From Gnetum montanum (lineage: Eukaryota > Streptophyta > Gnetopsida > Gnetales > Gnetaceae): a stretch of 44,992 nucleotides of DNA. The stretch is taken from positions 1 to 44,992 of the forward strand of contig MNCI01029261.1 of the NCBI GenBank assembly GCA_015680685.1, in the 5' to 3' direction. Both the position numbers and the translations under genes were made by a program. The notes beneath the pieces are model-generated. The model was not told where the DNA came from and ran no database searches. It was given only the letters and a program-made list of their open reading frames with translations. Position 1 is the first letter of the stretch. Each line of letters begins with the position of its first letter. This document shows positions 21,701 to 31,928 of the stretch, piece by piece.

Positions 21701-23905
21701 CCACGTTCAAGCAAGCCTTGGACCATCTAGAGCAAGTTTTAAAGAGGTGTGTAGACAGCAATCTATGACTCAATTGGAAAAAGAGCCATCTGATGGTCCA
21801 AGAGGGCATTAGGGCATCCAATTTCATCAACAGGGATCAGTGTAGACCCTAAAAAGATCAGGGTCATCCAACAAATTACCCACCAACCAAGTACTATCAA
21901 AGATGTTCGGTCATTACTTGGACACACGGGTTACTACCGGCGCTTCATTGAACACTTCTCGAAGATAGCCCGACCGTTGGTAGAGCTTACAAAGAAGGAT
22001 GCTCCATTCATCTGGACTAGGGAATGTGAGTCCGCATTCCAAGAGCTGAAGCAAAAACTCCTAGAAGCTCCGATTCTATGGGCACCTGATTGGTCCAGAC
22101 CCTTCCACATTATGAAGAATGCCTCCAAATATGCTTTGGGAGCCGTGCTTACACAGTGTGATGATCAGAAATGTCCATATTATATCCACTGTGCAAGTCG
22201 TAGCATTGTGGGTGCACAATTGAACTATTTCATCACCAAAAAGGAATTGATGGCGGTGGTTTTCGCATTGGATAAATTTCGGCACTATGTGCTCGAATAC
22301 GAGGTTTTTGTGCACATAGACCACAGTGCTATTCGGTTCCTGATGAATAAACCAACGGTGAGCCCCTGCATAATTCAATGGCTGGTGATTCTTTAGGAGT
22401 TCGATCTGACCATGGTAGACAAAAAGGGGTTCGAGAATGTGGTCGCTGACCATTTGTCTCGATTACTATGGGATGACGTAGAAGAGGAAGAGCCTTTATC
22501 TGATCAATTTCCAGATGAACTCCTCTTCACAGGCACCGTTGATCCTCAAGCACCCAAGGAATCTCCTTGGTTCAACCGCATCCTTACCTACCTTACAACA
22601 CAGGAGCTGCCAAAAGAATGGAACCATCAGAAGAAACAATAGTTTCTTCATAAGGCTAAGCATTTCATGGAAATCAACGACCACCTCTACAAGGTGTGCG
22701 CAGACGGCTTAGTCTAATGGTGTGTCCCTGATGCTGATACACTATGCATCCTCCAAGATGCTCATGAGGGCCCTTGTGGGGGCCACTATGCTGGATGCAG
22801 AACTGCCATTAAAATCCTGCTTGCAGGGTATTATTGGCCTACACTTTTCAGGGATACACAATGGTTTGCCCGCTCCTATGAACGATGCCAACGAGATGGT
22901 GAGATGTCGACACGGTTGGAGGGACCTCAATAGTGGATTCAACCACTGGAGCCCTTTAACATCTGGGGTATCGACTTCATGGGGCCCATCACCCCCTTAT
23001 CAAATGGAAAGGCGTATATCATCATGGCGGTGGACTACTATACAAAGTGGGTAGAAGCGGCAGCTGTCATCAACTGTTCTTCTAACACCGTCGCACGATT
23101 TGTTCAAAAAAAAATCATTACTAGGTTTGGAGTGCCTCGTGCACTCATTTTTGACAATGGGACGCACTTCACAGTGGTTACTTTTTGGAAGCTCATGCAA
23201 CGCTTAGGGGTAACACACAAATTTACAACACCTTATCACCCCCAAGCCAATGGGTAGGCCGAAGTCACAAATAGGGAAATTACCAAGATCCTTACATGAA
23301 TAATTAGCAAATACAGGAGGGACTGGAGTACCAAGCTTAACGATGCCCTATGGGCCTATCACTCCACCTGGAAACTTTCTGTTGGGTACTCTCCCTATGA
23401 GTTATTGTACGGTAAGTTGCCAACACTTCCAATCCAAGAAAAACTCCGGACACTATCAACCGCCTGTGACCTTGACCTTGACCTACCACTAGCACAATGA
23501 GAATGACTAATCAACTTAAGTGTGCTAGATGAGAACCGATTAGTAGCCCTATCTTCCAACAAAACCCACAAGGCCTATAACAAGAAAAGACATGATCTTA
23601 GGATTCAGAAGGTCACATTTCGATGTGGAGACAAGGTATTGTATTAGAATCCCTCACATGTATCCCAACTCACAAAGTTTTAGATGCTATGGGAGGGACC
23701 TTATATTATCTCCGAAACCTTCCCATCTAGGGCCTTGCTAATTCATAAACGTGGGGATCCCACCAGAACACAGTTGGTCAACCGCCAACAACTCAAACCT
23801 TTCTGCAAGATCCAAACAGCCTTGTCATCAGCTGGTCACCCACGCTCCATCTTTCGCGTCTCCTCCTTTCCACCCAGTCGTGGGGGAGACCCTTATCCCT
23901 GCTGA
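18796..23905 (+). pseudogene. Gag (rest)-protease-RT-RNase H-integrase polyprotein of element B
   Basis: Gag resumes with RWSTMLEIFNDKYQ, then LLHRCPGHGYSQRVQL and a short zinc knuckle C-x2-C-x3-H-x3-C (19,486-19,521). Protease follows near 20,320; its active site is ESG, not DSG/DTG (20,338). RT (21,240-21,800) has LPKKGDKWRVCIDF, LDGYSGYNQI and FMDD (21,673-21,684). RNase H follows (about 22,100-22,360), its first catalytic Asp replaced by Asn (KNASKYALGAV). Integrase follows: the HHCC finger has Tyr for a Cys (22,877), while D (22,973), D (23,153) and E (23,261) fit D,D35E. One frame is kept from 18,9xx to 23,905 apart from a small deletion near 21,806. About 20 stops interrupt it, most at CAG/CAA/CGA-derived positions. 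Confidence 0.9.
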
Positions 23906-25447
23906 TCCATTTCACTACACCCCTCACCATTTTATCAATTTTTGTTTTACACTTTTTTGTTTTCCATTTATTATTTTCTAGTTTTTTTTTGCACTTCTTT
24001 GTTTTCCATTTTTTGTTTTACAATTGTTTGTTTCACAATTCTTTGTTTTTCATTTTTCGTGTTCTTTTGTTTCCTTTTTTTCGTCATCTTATGGTTTGGT
24101 GCGGTTGGCTTTCGTTACAATGGGTACTGTAATAGTCTTCCTAGTTATCTGGTTCCCACCGTTGCATGGTTGTCCTTGGATTTTACGTCGTTTTCACTTC
24201 ATAAATTCGGTAGTGAGTCCACATCATCTACCCATTCACCATTTCATGGTTTTTCTTGTGTCATGAACATGCACCCCTTCACTTAACAAACATTTTAATG
24301 AATGTGTGACTTGTGTAGTTCCCTGACTGAGGGAAGATCCACTGGTTTGAATTGGGTGTGACCTCAATGGGAATGCTTTATTCGTTGTTCTGTTCTATTC
24401 CCTGGGTTGCTGGTGTGTCCTTACAGATTTCCTACCACTTCGAGTCTCTCTCCACGGAAGTTTTTGGGCAGTTCGACCTTGCATGGTGTGGTCTTCACCG
24501 AAAAAAAAATAAAAAAAAGAAGAGAAAGAAGAAGCAAAAACAAAATAAACAAATAAACTGAGGATTCAAAGCACACCCCGTGTTCGGATGCATGCACACA
24601 CGTATGGGTCTTTGCATTGTGTGGTTCTCCTGCACAAAAGAAAACAAACTATATCATGGTGGGAATTCAAAGCACACCCCTTAGATCACCTCTCACGGGC
24701 TACACGTACTCATTATGGGACTTCCTTGGTTTCCTCTAACTTTGTCCCGTTTCACTTCCCTCTTCTCACGTTTCTTGAAGTGGTGGTATTTTGTGGGGTC
24801 ATTCTACTTTCTTTGGGGATGGTTTGGACTTTGTCTATCGCTGCAAGGTCATTGTTTGCGGATGGTTTTGGGTCTGATCTCAGGAAAGGTTTATCGGGTC
24901 ACTTAACCACGCTTACACATGGGGTTTCATGTGATTGACATTCAGAATTTCCATTCTCTCCTCTCCTTCCATTCCCACTTCTCTCCATTCTCACCTCACT
25001 TCCCTTTTTATGTTTTGTGGGTTCGTTGTGTTTTCTGTTGGTCTCTCATGCCTTGGCGGGTTTCTCTTGGTTCAAAGTCTTCACTGGTGGAACCTATTAT
25101 CCGCACCGGGGCCCACGGACCCCCATGTTGAGGGTATGCAGGGGCTATACGACTGTTGCCTGGTATGGGGATGACCCACCTGCATATTCTTGGTTTTTCC
25201 TATTAAGCCTCCGATCCTTTGGATTTCTTGGTTGATTTTTTTTCATGTCCCATCATTCGATTTCATCCTCTCTTGAGTTCTTTTTCACTCCCGTTCTCCA
25301 ATTTTGTCTATTTTTTGCATTTCAATCCCTTCCTCTTGTCTTTAGCCATGATTGGCCCTTTTTTGCGCTTCAACTGCCTCAATTTGATTTTCCAAATTTT
25401 TCATTTCGGGTGTTTTTTTGGGTTGGTCAATGCTGGTCTTCGGGTGA
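23906..25447 (+). other. Post-pol spacer of element B
   Basis: This is a non-coding spacer with a T-rich stretch at 23,935-24,090. Two repeat units carry GGATTCAAAGCACACCCC (24,572 and 24,667), and there is an A/G-rich stretch at 24,500-24,560. It is collinear with A's spacer at 29,940-30,410 and with F's at about 44,210-44,300. No gene is recognised. Confidence 0.6.
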
Positions 25448-25676
25448 ACAGTGCTATGTATACGGGGCCCCGTATACGCAGCCACTGCGTATACGCGATC
25501 TCGTCGATGCAGCTCCCAACCCCTATATATATCCATCGCATCTTATCATTTTTTCATCATTTGGAGTCCAAAATGATGAAATTTTTTGCCATTTTTTCTG
25601 CCTAAACCTTCCCAGTGCACCTACATTCCATCGCATGTCTGCATCAACCTATCCTGGCCCTTTTCTGTAATTGGAG
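25448..25676 (+). promoter_or_regulatory. Internal promoter-like block and 5' leader of the aORF in element B
   Basis: Positions 25,457-25,478 hold two CGTATACG-type octamers separated by GGGCCC; a third follows at 25,488. A near-identical arrangement lies in U3 of B's 3' LTR at 28,847-28,869. A TATA box (TATATATAT, 25,524-25,532) follows at a distance similar to that in the LTR. The text after it (CATC, TTTTTTCATCATTTGGAG) also resembles the LTR around its transcription start. The leader ends at a 5' splice site, GAG/GTATGC (25,676/25,677). I infer an internal promoter derived from, or kept similar to, the LTR promoter. Confidence 0.6.
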
Positions 25677-25888
25677 GTATGCACTTAGTTGTGGGGGGGG
25701 GGGGTGGTGCCCTTGTGTAATTAATTAATTTTTAATTACAAAAATTTTGGCCCTAACCCCTAACTTAACACTTCGAAAAACTTAACGGTGTGCTTGTGCC
25801 ATTAACATAACTTGGTCAAACTGAAAAGGTATATACAGATCATTTTAGGCTATAACGTGGTCTAACGGATGGTTATGTTTTTTTTCAG
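25677..25888 (+). other. Predicted 212-nt intron in the aORF 5' leader
   Basis: The 5' splice site is GAG/GTATGC. The 3' splice site is TTTTTTTTCAG at 25,878-25,888, directly before the aORF ATG. A CTAAC branch-point match lies at 25,861-25,865, a suitable distance upstream. The intron contains a run of 12 G (25,693-25,704). Element F has TGATTGCAG at the matching position, and element A keeps TGATTGTAG near 30,754-30,762. Confidence 0.6.
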
Positions 25889-28561
25889 ATGGCACCCAAA
25901 CCGAGGCACCCAAGGGATGAAGGACTATCACAACCAAGGGACAAGCACCCACGTACGGGAAGGGGATGTGGAATGCAACCGCTAGAGTATGTGGAGGGTT
26001 CCCATGCAACTGGGCCCTTCCGCAAATGACCTAACTTGGAATCTGTCCACCAGATTTTTGAAGAGGAAATTCCCAGTGTACAATCACTAGGGGATGAGAC
26101 GCCTAGGATAGCACCATGGCTTGAGGTCACATTGACCTAAGCTTGCCTTGATGTTATCACGCCACGTGAGGTGCAACGGGCGGTCCTCCAAGAGTTGAAT
26201 TTTGGACCATTCCTCAAGCATGCTCCAGAAGATGTGAGATTTCAATTGCAGCACTCTTCGATGTGGCCAATCATCACAACCAGTGGTGAGTGGTACTTAG
26301 GAGAAACATATCTCTTCTGGATGAATTAGCAGCCAGGGTCAAGAGTAAGAATCAAGGACATATATGTCTCTTACTCTTTAGAAGCAATAGCGCAAGCTCT
26401 GAGGTTGCCCGAAACTGGGGCAGATGTGGTGGAAATTCCTAAGTAGGCCAATCCAGGGGTAAAGGTGCAATGGATCCAACGGTGCTATAGGGTAGAGCAC
26501 AAGGAATTTGGCTCCTTGACCATGGCAGAGAGAGTCTATTCAAAGATAGCGTCTTACCATCTGAATCCAACAGTAAGATCGAGCAAAATCACTGCCTTCT
26601 CCGCTTGTGCGTGTGCCGCCTTGAGTGGAAAATTTTCCATGAGTCTTCCACAGCTATTATTTTTAGAAATTGAAAAGTGGTTCACAGAGAATGAACGTGG
26701 AAGACGAGCTTTCCCTTTTCCTTGCCTAATCCAAAATTTATGCAAACGGGCAGGGATAGCACGATATTCTAATGACATCATTCAGTGTGCCCCAATTGCC
26801 TCGTGGCGGGAAATGATGAAAGACAAAATCCCTGCTACCATGCAGACAGAGGAAGAGCAGCAACCACCTCCACCACTTGTGCAAACAACACAGCTGGGCT
26901 CGCAAACAATAGCAACATCCATTCATGAAATTCGGAAAATGCTCTCGAATCAGTGAGAGCAATCTGGCAGAACTGGTGGAGGAGATGATCCTTCGGTCTA
27001 TCGCCCTGCCATGAGTCACCTNGAGGATGGTGAGGGGGCGACGGTCCTGGTGATGTAGCACCAGAGACAAGAAGTTGTAGTTGATACCATTGCTACCGCT
27101 CTCAATGCACTGGCGGCACCTGTACCAAACATCCACGGGCTATAAGATGTACAAGTGTCTGCCGGAACTTCACATAGCAGGATGGATGCAGCCCAACATG
27201 AATAAATGTTGGACCGACTCATAGGAACTGGGCAACCACTTTCGAATATCTTTGATCTTCTGGACAACATCACTGCAACCCACTCAGAGCTACTAATGGC
27301 AAGAGGCAAGAGCCTTGTTCTGGAGGGGCAACTAGAGGTCGCTCAAGCTGCTTGTTAGTGCTTGGCAACGGAGGTTGCCCAATCAAGAGCCTAGCTTGCC
27401 GATCCAGCCATCCTCGATCGCAAAATCACCAGAGATGAAGATTTTCAATAGCTTCAGCTTAAACTTCAAGTTGTTGAGGATGAAAGGAAGATGGCGATCC
27501 TACACAAGTCCATAGCAGACGCCCTAGCGTATCATTTAGAGAAGGACTTGGCAGAGGTTTTCCAAGAGAAAGTGCAGCTGACTGCAGAAGTTCATCGCCT
27601 ATGCAATGTTGGTGTAGAGAACGTGCACATGAAAGATTTTATCCACCAACAGAAGGAGGAGCTAGCCAGGGTGAGCGTAGATATGAGAAGGTTGGCTACT
27701 GAGAATCGAAATCTATCAATGGAGAAGGTTCGAGCATTACGACAAAAGTCTGCAATTGAAATTGCCACTTGAAAGAACAAGGCCCTAAAATTTGAAAGAG
27801 TTAAAAATCATTACAGGGACCAAGTGGGATTGCAGAAGGAGGTGAATGAGAAGCACATTCAAGTTGCCAAGGCCCAAATGAACCAAGTCCTCCAGCAGCT
27901 CTGAGAAGGAGGCAATGTATGGCCATCCATCTTCGATGGATTGAACACCTACAACAAAGTGGAAATCCGCCTAAAGGAGTTAAAAATTGAAGAAATGACA
28001 GAATACATGGAGTTAGCCAACCTTCGGTATGCAAACCTGGCTATGCTCACAGTCGGGAGACCGCGATCAGAGTTAGAAAAACAAGTGGTCGCCTCGTATT
28101 CTCTATACGAGGGTGAGTTCCAAGCACACAAGGCAACAAAACAGAAGCTGGCAACAGCAAACATGAAACTCAAGGTCCTCCGTACAAGCTTTGAAGGCCA
28201 ACGTACCATTGTGGAGGACTTGGCCCGAAGAATGAGTGACTACCAGCAACTACAAGTATCAATCCGAGCATTCGATATCAAACACAAACAGTTCATAGCC
28301 TAGTTTGTCAATTTGAATGAACTCATTTCGATGCTGCCTTGTCCTTGGGAAATTCTAGTTCTAGCACACATTGGAGAAGCTGCTTGGATTGTGAATGACC
28401 CTAGAAGAAAAGAAGAGAAAATGAGGGCTCTCTTGGAGGCTTTCCAGCTGTCTCCAGAGGTTGCAGCTACCGCGGGGCTACCGACATCCGTGTCGCCACC
28501 AACGCACGAGCCAGAGGCTAGAGAAGGTCTATCAGAACCACCACCCCCAAGGACAGTGTGA
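25889..28561 (+). pseudogene. Additional ORF (aORF) between pol and 3' LTR, 891 codons, in element B
   Basis: A single frame runs from ATG 25,889 to TGA 28,559-28,561 with no frameshift. Fourteen internal stops lie at 26,027, 26,138, 26,327, 26,444, 26,954, 27,056, 27,143, 27,203, 27,356, 27,392, 27,449, 27,770, 27,902 and 28,301. The N-terminal third (about residues 90-300) has ELNFGPFLKHAP, SGEWYLGE and FPFPCLIQNLCKRAGI, like the 'putative plant transposon protein' domain found in plant gypsy elements. The rest (about residues 400-800) is rich in Glu/Lys/Leu/Gln heptads, probably coiled coil, and the tail is Pro-rich (EPPPPRT). No signal peptide or membrane segment is seen, which argues against a classical envelope protein. 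Homologous copies exist in F and G. Its role is unknown. Confidence 0.8.
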
Positions 28562-28800
28562 TCTCCTCCAGCAATTTTGTACATCTTCTTACACCGCAGA
28601 GGCTCCAGGACCAACGAGGTGTTCAATTTTATCTCTGAAAACTGCCATTTTTGTAATTTTTCCTTCTTTGTAACTTGGGCACTTGGTAAATTCATGTTGT
28701 GTCATGTGTGTCATTTATGTGTTTAAGTTACGAGTGTTGTAAATAGGAATCCATACCTTCCAAATTATAAAGTAACTCGAGGACGAGTTTTTGCTCAGTC
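28562..28800 (+). other. Untranslated tail between aORF and 3' LTR of element B
   Basis: This short non-coding stretch has a conserved end, ACTCGAGGACGAGTTTTTGC, that recurs in A (31,083-31,103), F and G just before their polypurine tracts. Confidence 0.7.
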
Positions 28801-28809
28801 GTGGGGGTA
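28801..28809 (+). promoter_or_regulatory. Polypurine tract of element B
   Basis: GTGGGGGTA directly precedes the 3' LTR. The same site is GTGGGAGTA in A and GTGGGGGTA in F, and has decayed in G. Confidence 0.85.
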
Positions 28810-29767
28810 TGATGAAGTGTCAAAAGTCAATGCGTCGACTGGGCCACGTATATGAGGCCGCGTATACGTGGTTGCATTGACGTGGGCCCGTTGATGTAGC
28901 CACCCTATGTCGACGAGGCCTCGTTTACACAACCCCCTTTTCCGTTTCTATAAATATGAGGGCCTTCCGCCTCATTTGGACATCTTTTGGAGTAGTGATA
29001 GCGAAGCTCTTGCAGTTTGCTCCCACAAGAGATAGAATATTTTCTAAGTGCCCACAGCAGGTGTATGAAAAGAGATCAGATCTTTATTTGAGCATTGATG
29101 TATCTGAGCCCATTGGCATGACAACAATAAAGACGAACTATTTATGTAATCCTTGCAGCATTTGGACTTAGTTGTTTCATGCATTTAATAGTTTAAAATG
29201 TTATGCTTTATTAGTTACTTGTTGATCTAATAGTTTAATTACATTATGCTTTATTAGTTAATTGTTGATTATTAATGTTTTTATTATTATAATTTCAATC
29301 ATTATGGTTCATTCATAGTTCGTTAAAGACATAAGTACGACCATCTCAAATGTAATCCAAAACACTTGGTAAACCTAGTGACGCTTAACGTTTGGTAACC
29401 CATAAGTGTTAGGAAATGCTCAGAACGTGCTCGGAAGATGGGACCAAATACTTATGCTAGGAGTAGTTAGAACATAAACTTGGATAATTAGACATTAGAT
29501 AATAGTTTATCCTTTACTTTCAATACCACAATTAGTCTCCAAAATATAATTAAAAAGATATAAAAATCATTAGCCTTAGTCTCACTTAACCAAAGTAATA
29601 GAGCCTCACAAGTGAGATTAGGATGACAACAACCGTTCCAACCCAATTTTTCACGGGTTAGAAGTTTGGTGTATGTTAAGTGCTTACAGTCTGCAAATAT
29701 CAACCGAGTCGTGCGTGAACACTTGTGATTCGTATGGTTGGGCGTAGGGATACCTAGCCATTCATTA
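28810..29767 (+). repeat. 3' LTR of element B (958 bp)
   Basis: It begins TGATGA; the end is mutated to TCATTA. TATAAATA is at 28,949-28,956 and AATAAA at 29,126-29,131. U3 keeps the CGTATA-type motif pair at 28,847-28,869. It retains the 128 bp (29,418-29,545) missing from the 5' LTR; A's LTR also has sequence there, so the 5' LTR lost it. Confidence 0.95.
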
Positions 29768-29772
29768 GTGTG

Positions 29773-29925
29773 GTTCTCATCAAGAGAAAAAAAAACAAAA
29801 GATGAGGATTCAAAGCACATGCCTTGGACAAAATAAATGCATGTGTCTTTGCATGGTGTGGTTCCCATTAACAAAAAACAATGAGAATTCAAAGCACACC
29901 TCTTAGACAAAATAAATGGACTACA
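29773..29925 (+). repeat. Remainder of the tandem spacer repeats of element A
   Basis: The second unit continues to about 29,846 and the third runs from 29,847 (CTTTGCATGGTGTGG) to about 29,925. Both hold GATTCAAAGCACA or ATTCAAAGCACACC and GACAAAATAAATG. Confidence 0.8.
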
Positions 29926-30753
29926 AGAATTGGTTATGTGATTCATCTCCTTTAACCAAGGCCCTTCTCCACTTCCTACTCCTTTAGCCAGTGGTTGTTT
30001 TGTGGGAGCACTCTTGTGTCTCAGGGGATGGATTGGTCTGAGAATGTTGATGCAAAGTCACTGAAATTGATTGGTTTTGGTCTGGACTAAGGATGAATCC
30101 TATCAAGTCATTTAACCACAAAATCCACAAGGGACTTCATGTGACCGTAATTAGGAACTCCATTCCATCCTCTCTCTCTAATCCATCTATGCTTTCCATG
30201 TTCCACCTCATTGCCAGTTTCATGTTTTAGTTTGATGTCCTAGTTTGATATGTTGGAATTCTCAGTTAGTTACTTCTGGGTTTTTGTACTTAACCTTCTA
30301 TAAGCATTAATCATCCACGGAGCCCATGGACTCTTTGGTTTAAAGTTATGTAAGGGCATAAAAGGCTTGTGTTTACTTTGGGGAGGATCCACTTGCATAT
30401 CTTTTGGTTGGGTTAGTTAAGTTCTTTACCCTTAGACATTTTTTACAATCAAATTCTTTCTATTTAGCCCATCAATGACATCTAATTGTACACATCTTCA
30501 CAATAGTTTTCAGTGAATTCTTCTTTTCATTATTGTGAATTCTTATACCCTCTTCAAATATTTCCTTGTATTGAACTTTTTCAAATTTAACGGACCACTT
30601 AATTTAATTAAGCCTATCTATCATCCTTCTAGCTAACACTACTTAAAGAAACCAATCTCCTACAATCACAACTTAGCTGAGTGTAACTCTCGAGGAGACA
30701 AGGCAATTAATCACTATGTGTTATACATTACATACTAATTCATAATCCTGTTG

Positions 30754-30762
30754 TGATTGTAG
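30754..30762 (+). promoter_or_regulatory. Relic 3' splice-acceptor-like site in element A
   Basis: TGATTGTAG sits at the place where B and F have the acceptor of the aORF leader intron (F: TGATTGCAG). No aORF follows in A, so the site looks like a remnant left after loss of the ORF. Confidence 0.4.
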
Positions 30763-31104
30763 TGGGAAGCATGGACTGGAAGCGGGACTATCTTCATCAA
30801 GGATGATGCAACAATACCACACAATGAGGATCATTCATGATTGAAGGATCTATTTTCTCTCTCTCATTCTTCTACTGCCAAGAGGTGTTGGATGTCAATA
30901 TTCTCTAGGGTGTTCACTCCTCTTCTCATGAACACCCAATGTTGTAAAAACTGTAATTTCATACACTTGGGCACTCAGAGTCTGTATGTCTATTTCATCT
31001 AAGTCAATTTGCCATGTCAATTAATAATCCCATACATACCCAATATGTTAGATTGTAAAGAACTTGTTCCTCCTCTTCTTCACTCAAGGATGAGTTTTCA
31101 TTCA

Positions 31105-31116
31105 GTTGTGGGAGTA
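31105..31116 (+). promoter_or_regulatory. Polypurine tract of element A
   Basis: GTTGTGGGAGTA immediately precedes the 3' LTR, after the conserved CTCAAGGATGAGTTTTCATT stretch. Confidence 0.8.
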
Positions 31117-31928
31117 TGATGAATCACCATTTTGTGTTGGCCACGACATCAAGGCTTGGATCCAATGTTGGATTTTTGACATCAGGGCATATACCTTGTG
31201 TCTATAAATACCATGCCTTGGCTTTAGTTTTCATCATCATAGTTTAGTTTTTCTAGTTAGAGTAGTGAAGCCCTTGCAATTTATTTCCCTCAAAGTTAGA
31301 ATATTTTTTGAGTGCCTGGAGAAGGAGTCTAAAGTATGTATGGTTCTTTGTTCAAACACTGACGTACTTGAGTGTAGCAGTGTGATGGGAATAAAATGAA
31401 CTCTTTTGGCAATCTTTGCAACACTGAGAATAGCTTAATATTTTCTTTATTGCATTTTACTTTCTTGTTCTTTACTTTAATGCATTCATTAAACAATTTA
31501 TTTCTAGCAATTAATAAACATGAGCACGACCACTTCAAGAATTCATATAGTACTTGGTAACCTAGCAACACTTAACATTTGGTAGCCTAGCAGTGCTATA
31601 TGCATTCAGGAAAGTGGGGTGGTTACATGTGTTAGGCTAGTTAGGCAATAAACATTAGTTTTCAATCTACTCTACCCTTATTCTTGTTGTAGGTGATTAC
31701 ATCTATAAAATATAAAACAAGAAAAATTCATATACCTCAATTACACTTAAACCATACCCTTGAGCTTTTCAAGTGTAGTTGGGAAGACAACAAACGTTCT
31801 CAACGCTATTTCATTTCCTAGAGAAACTAGTATACGAGATAGCTATCAGTCCAAAAAATTCAATCGAATCATGTGTAACACCTTAGTGGTTTGTATGGTT
31901 GGGCATAGGGGTAACTCGTCGCTCATCA
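31117..31928 (+). repeat. 3' LTR of element A (812 bp)
   Basis: It starts TGATGA and ends TCATCA, with TATAAATA at 31,203-31,210. It is clearly related to B's LTR only in parts: around the TATA and poly(A) region, and in the last ~55 bp (GTATGGTTGGGCATAGGGG). The flanking AAGTT (31,929-31,933) would be the target duplication, but the partner 5' LTR is missing. Confidence 0.9.

Larger units (their letters stand above)
13760..29767 (+). mobile_element. Element B: full-length Athila/Tat-type Ty3/gypsy retrotransposon with an extra ORF
   Basis: The 16,008-bp element has 5' LTR 13,760-14,575 and 3' LTR 28,810-29,767. A 5-bp target duplication GTGTG lies at 13,755-13,759 and 29,768-29,772. A tRNA-Asp-type primer-binding site follows the 5' LTR, and a G-rich polypurine tract precedes the 3' LTR. 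Inside are gag (interrupted by about 2.9 kb of foreign DNA), protease, RT, RNase H, integrase, a 2-kb spacer with a promoter-like block, and an 891-codon sense ORF. It inserted into a tandem repeat in the spacer of element A. The frames carry many stops but few indels, so B is younger than A but dead. Confidence 0.95.
29768..31928 (+). mobile_element. Element A, right part: spacer, tail and 3' LTR
   Basis: This continues A's spacer from 13,759 after the GTGTG duplication. Repeat units, spacer sequence and a splice-acceptor-like site are recognisable, then the polypurine tract and 3' LTR. The internal promoter and aORF found in B are missing; only about 350 bp separates the acceptor-like site from the LTR. 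Confidence 0.85.

Noticed and set aside
25693-25704. G12 run as a G-quadruplex regulatory element
   Set aside because: A single homopolymer run, not conserved in position or strand in F; also prone to sequencing error.
25889-28561. Classical envelope glycoprotein in env position
   Set aside because: No signal peptide, transmembrane segment or furin-like site is visible in the B or F copies; the N-terminal domain resembles plant transposon proteins instead.
25889-28561. Stop-codon readthrough or a reassigned code explaining the many stops
   Set aside because: All three stop codons are involved, COI1 in the same window is free of stops, and mutation decay at methylatable C explains the pattern.
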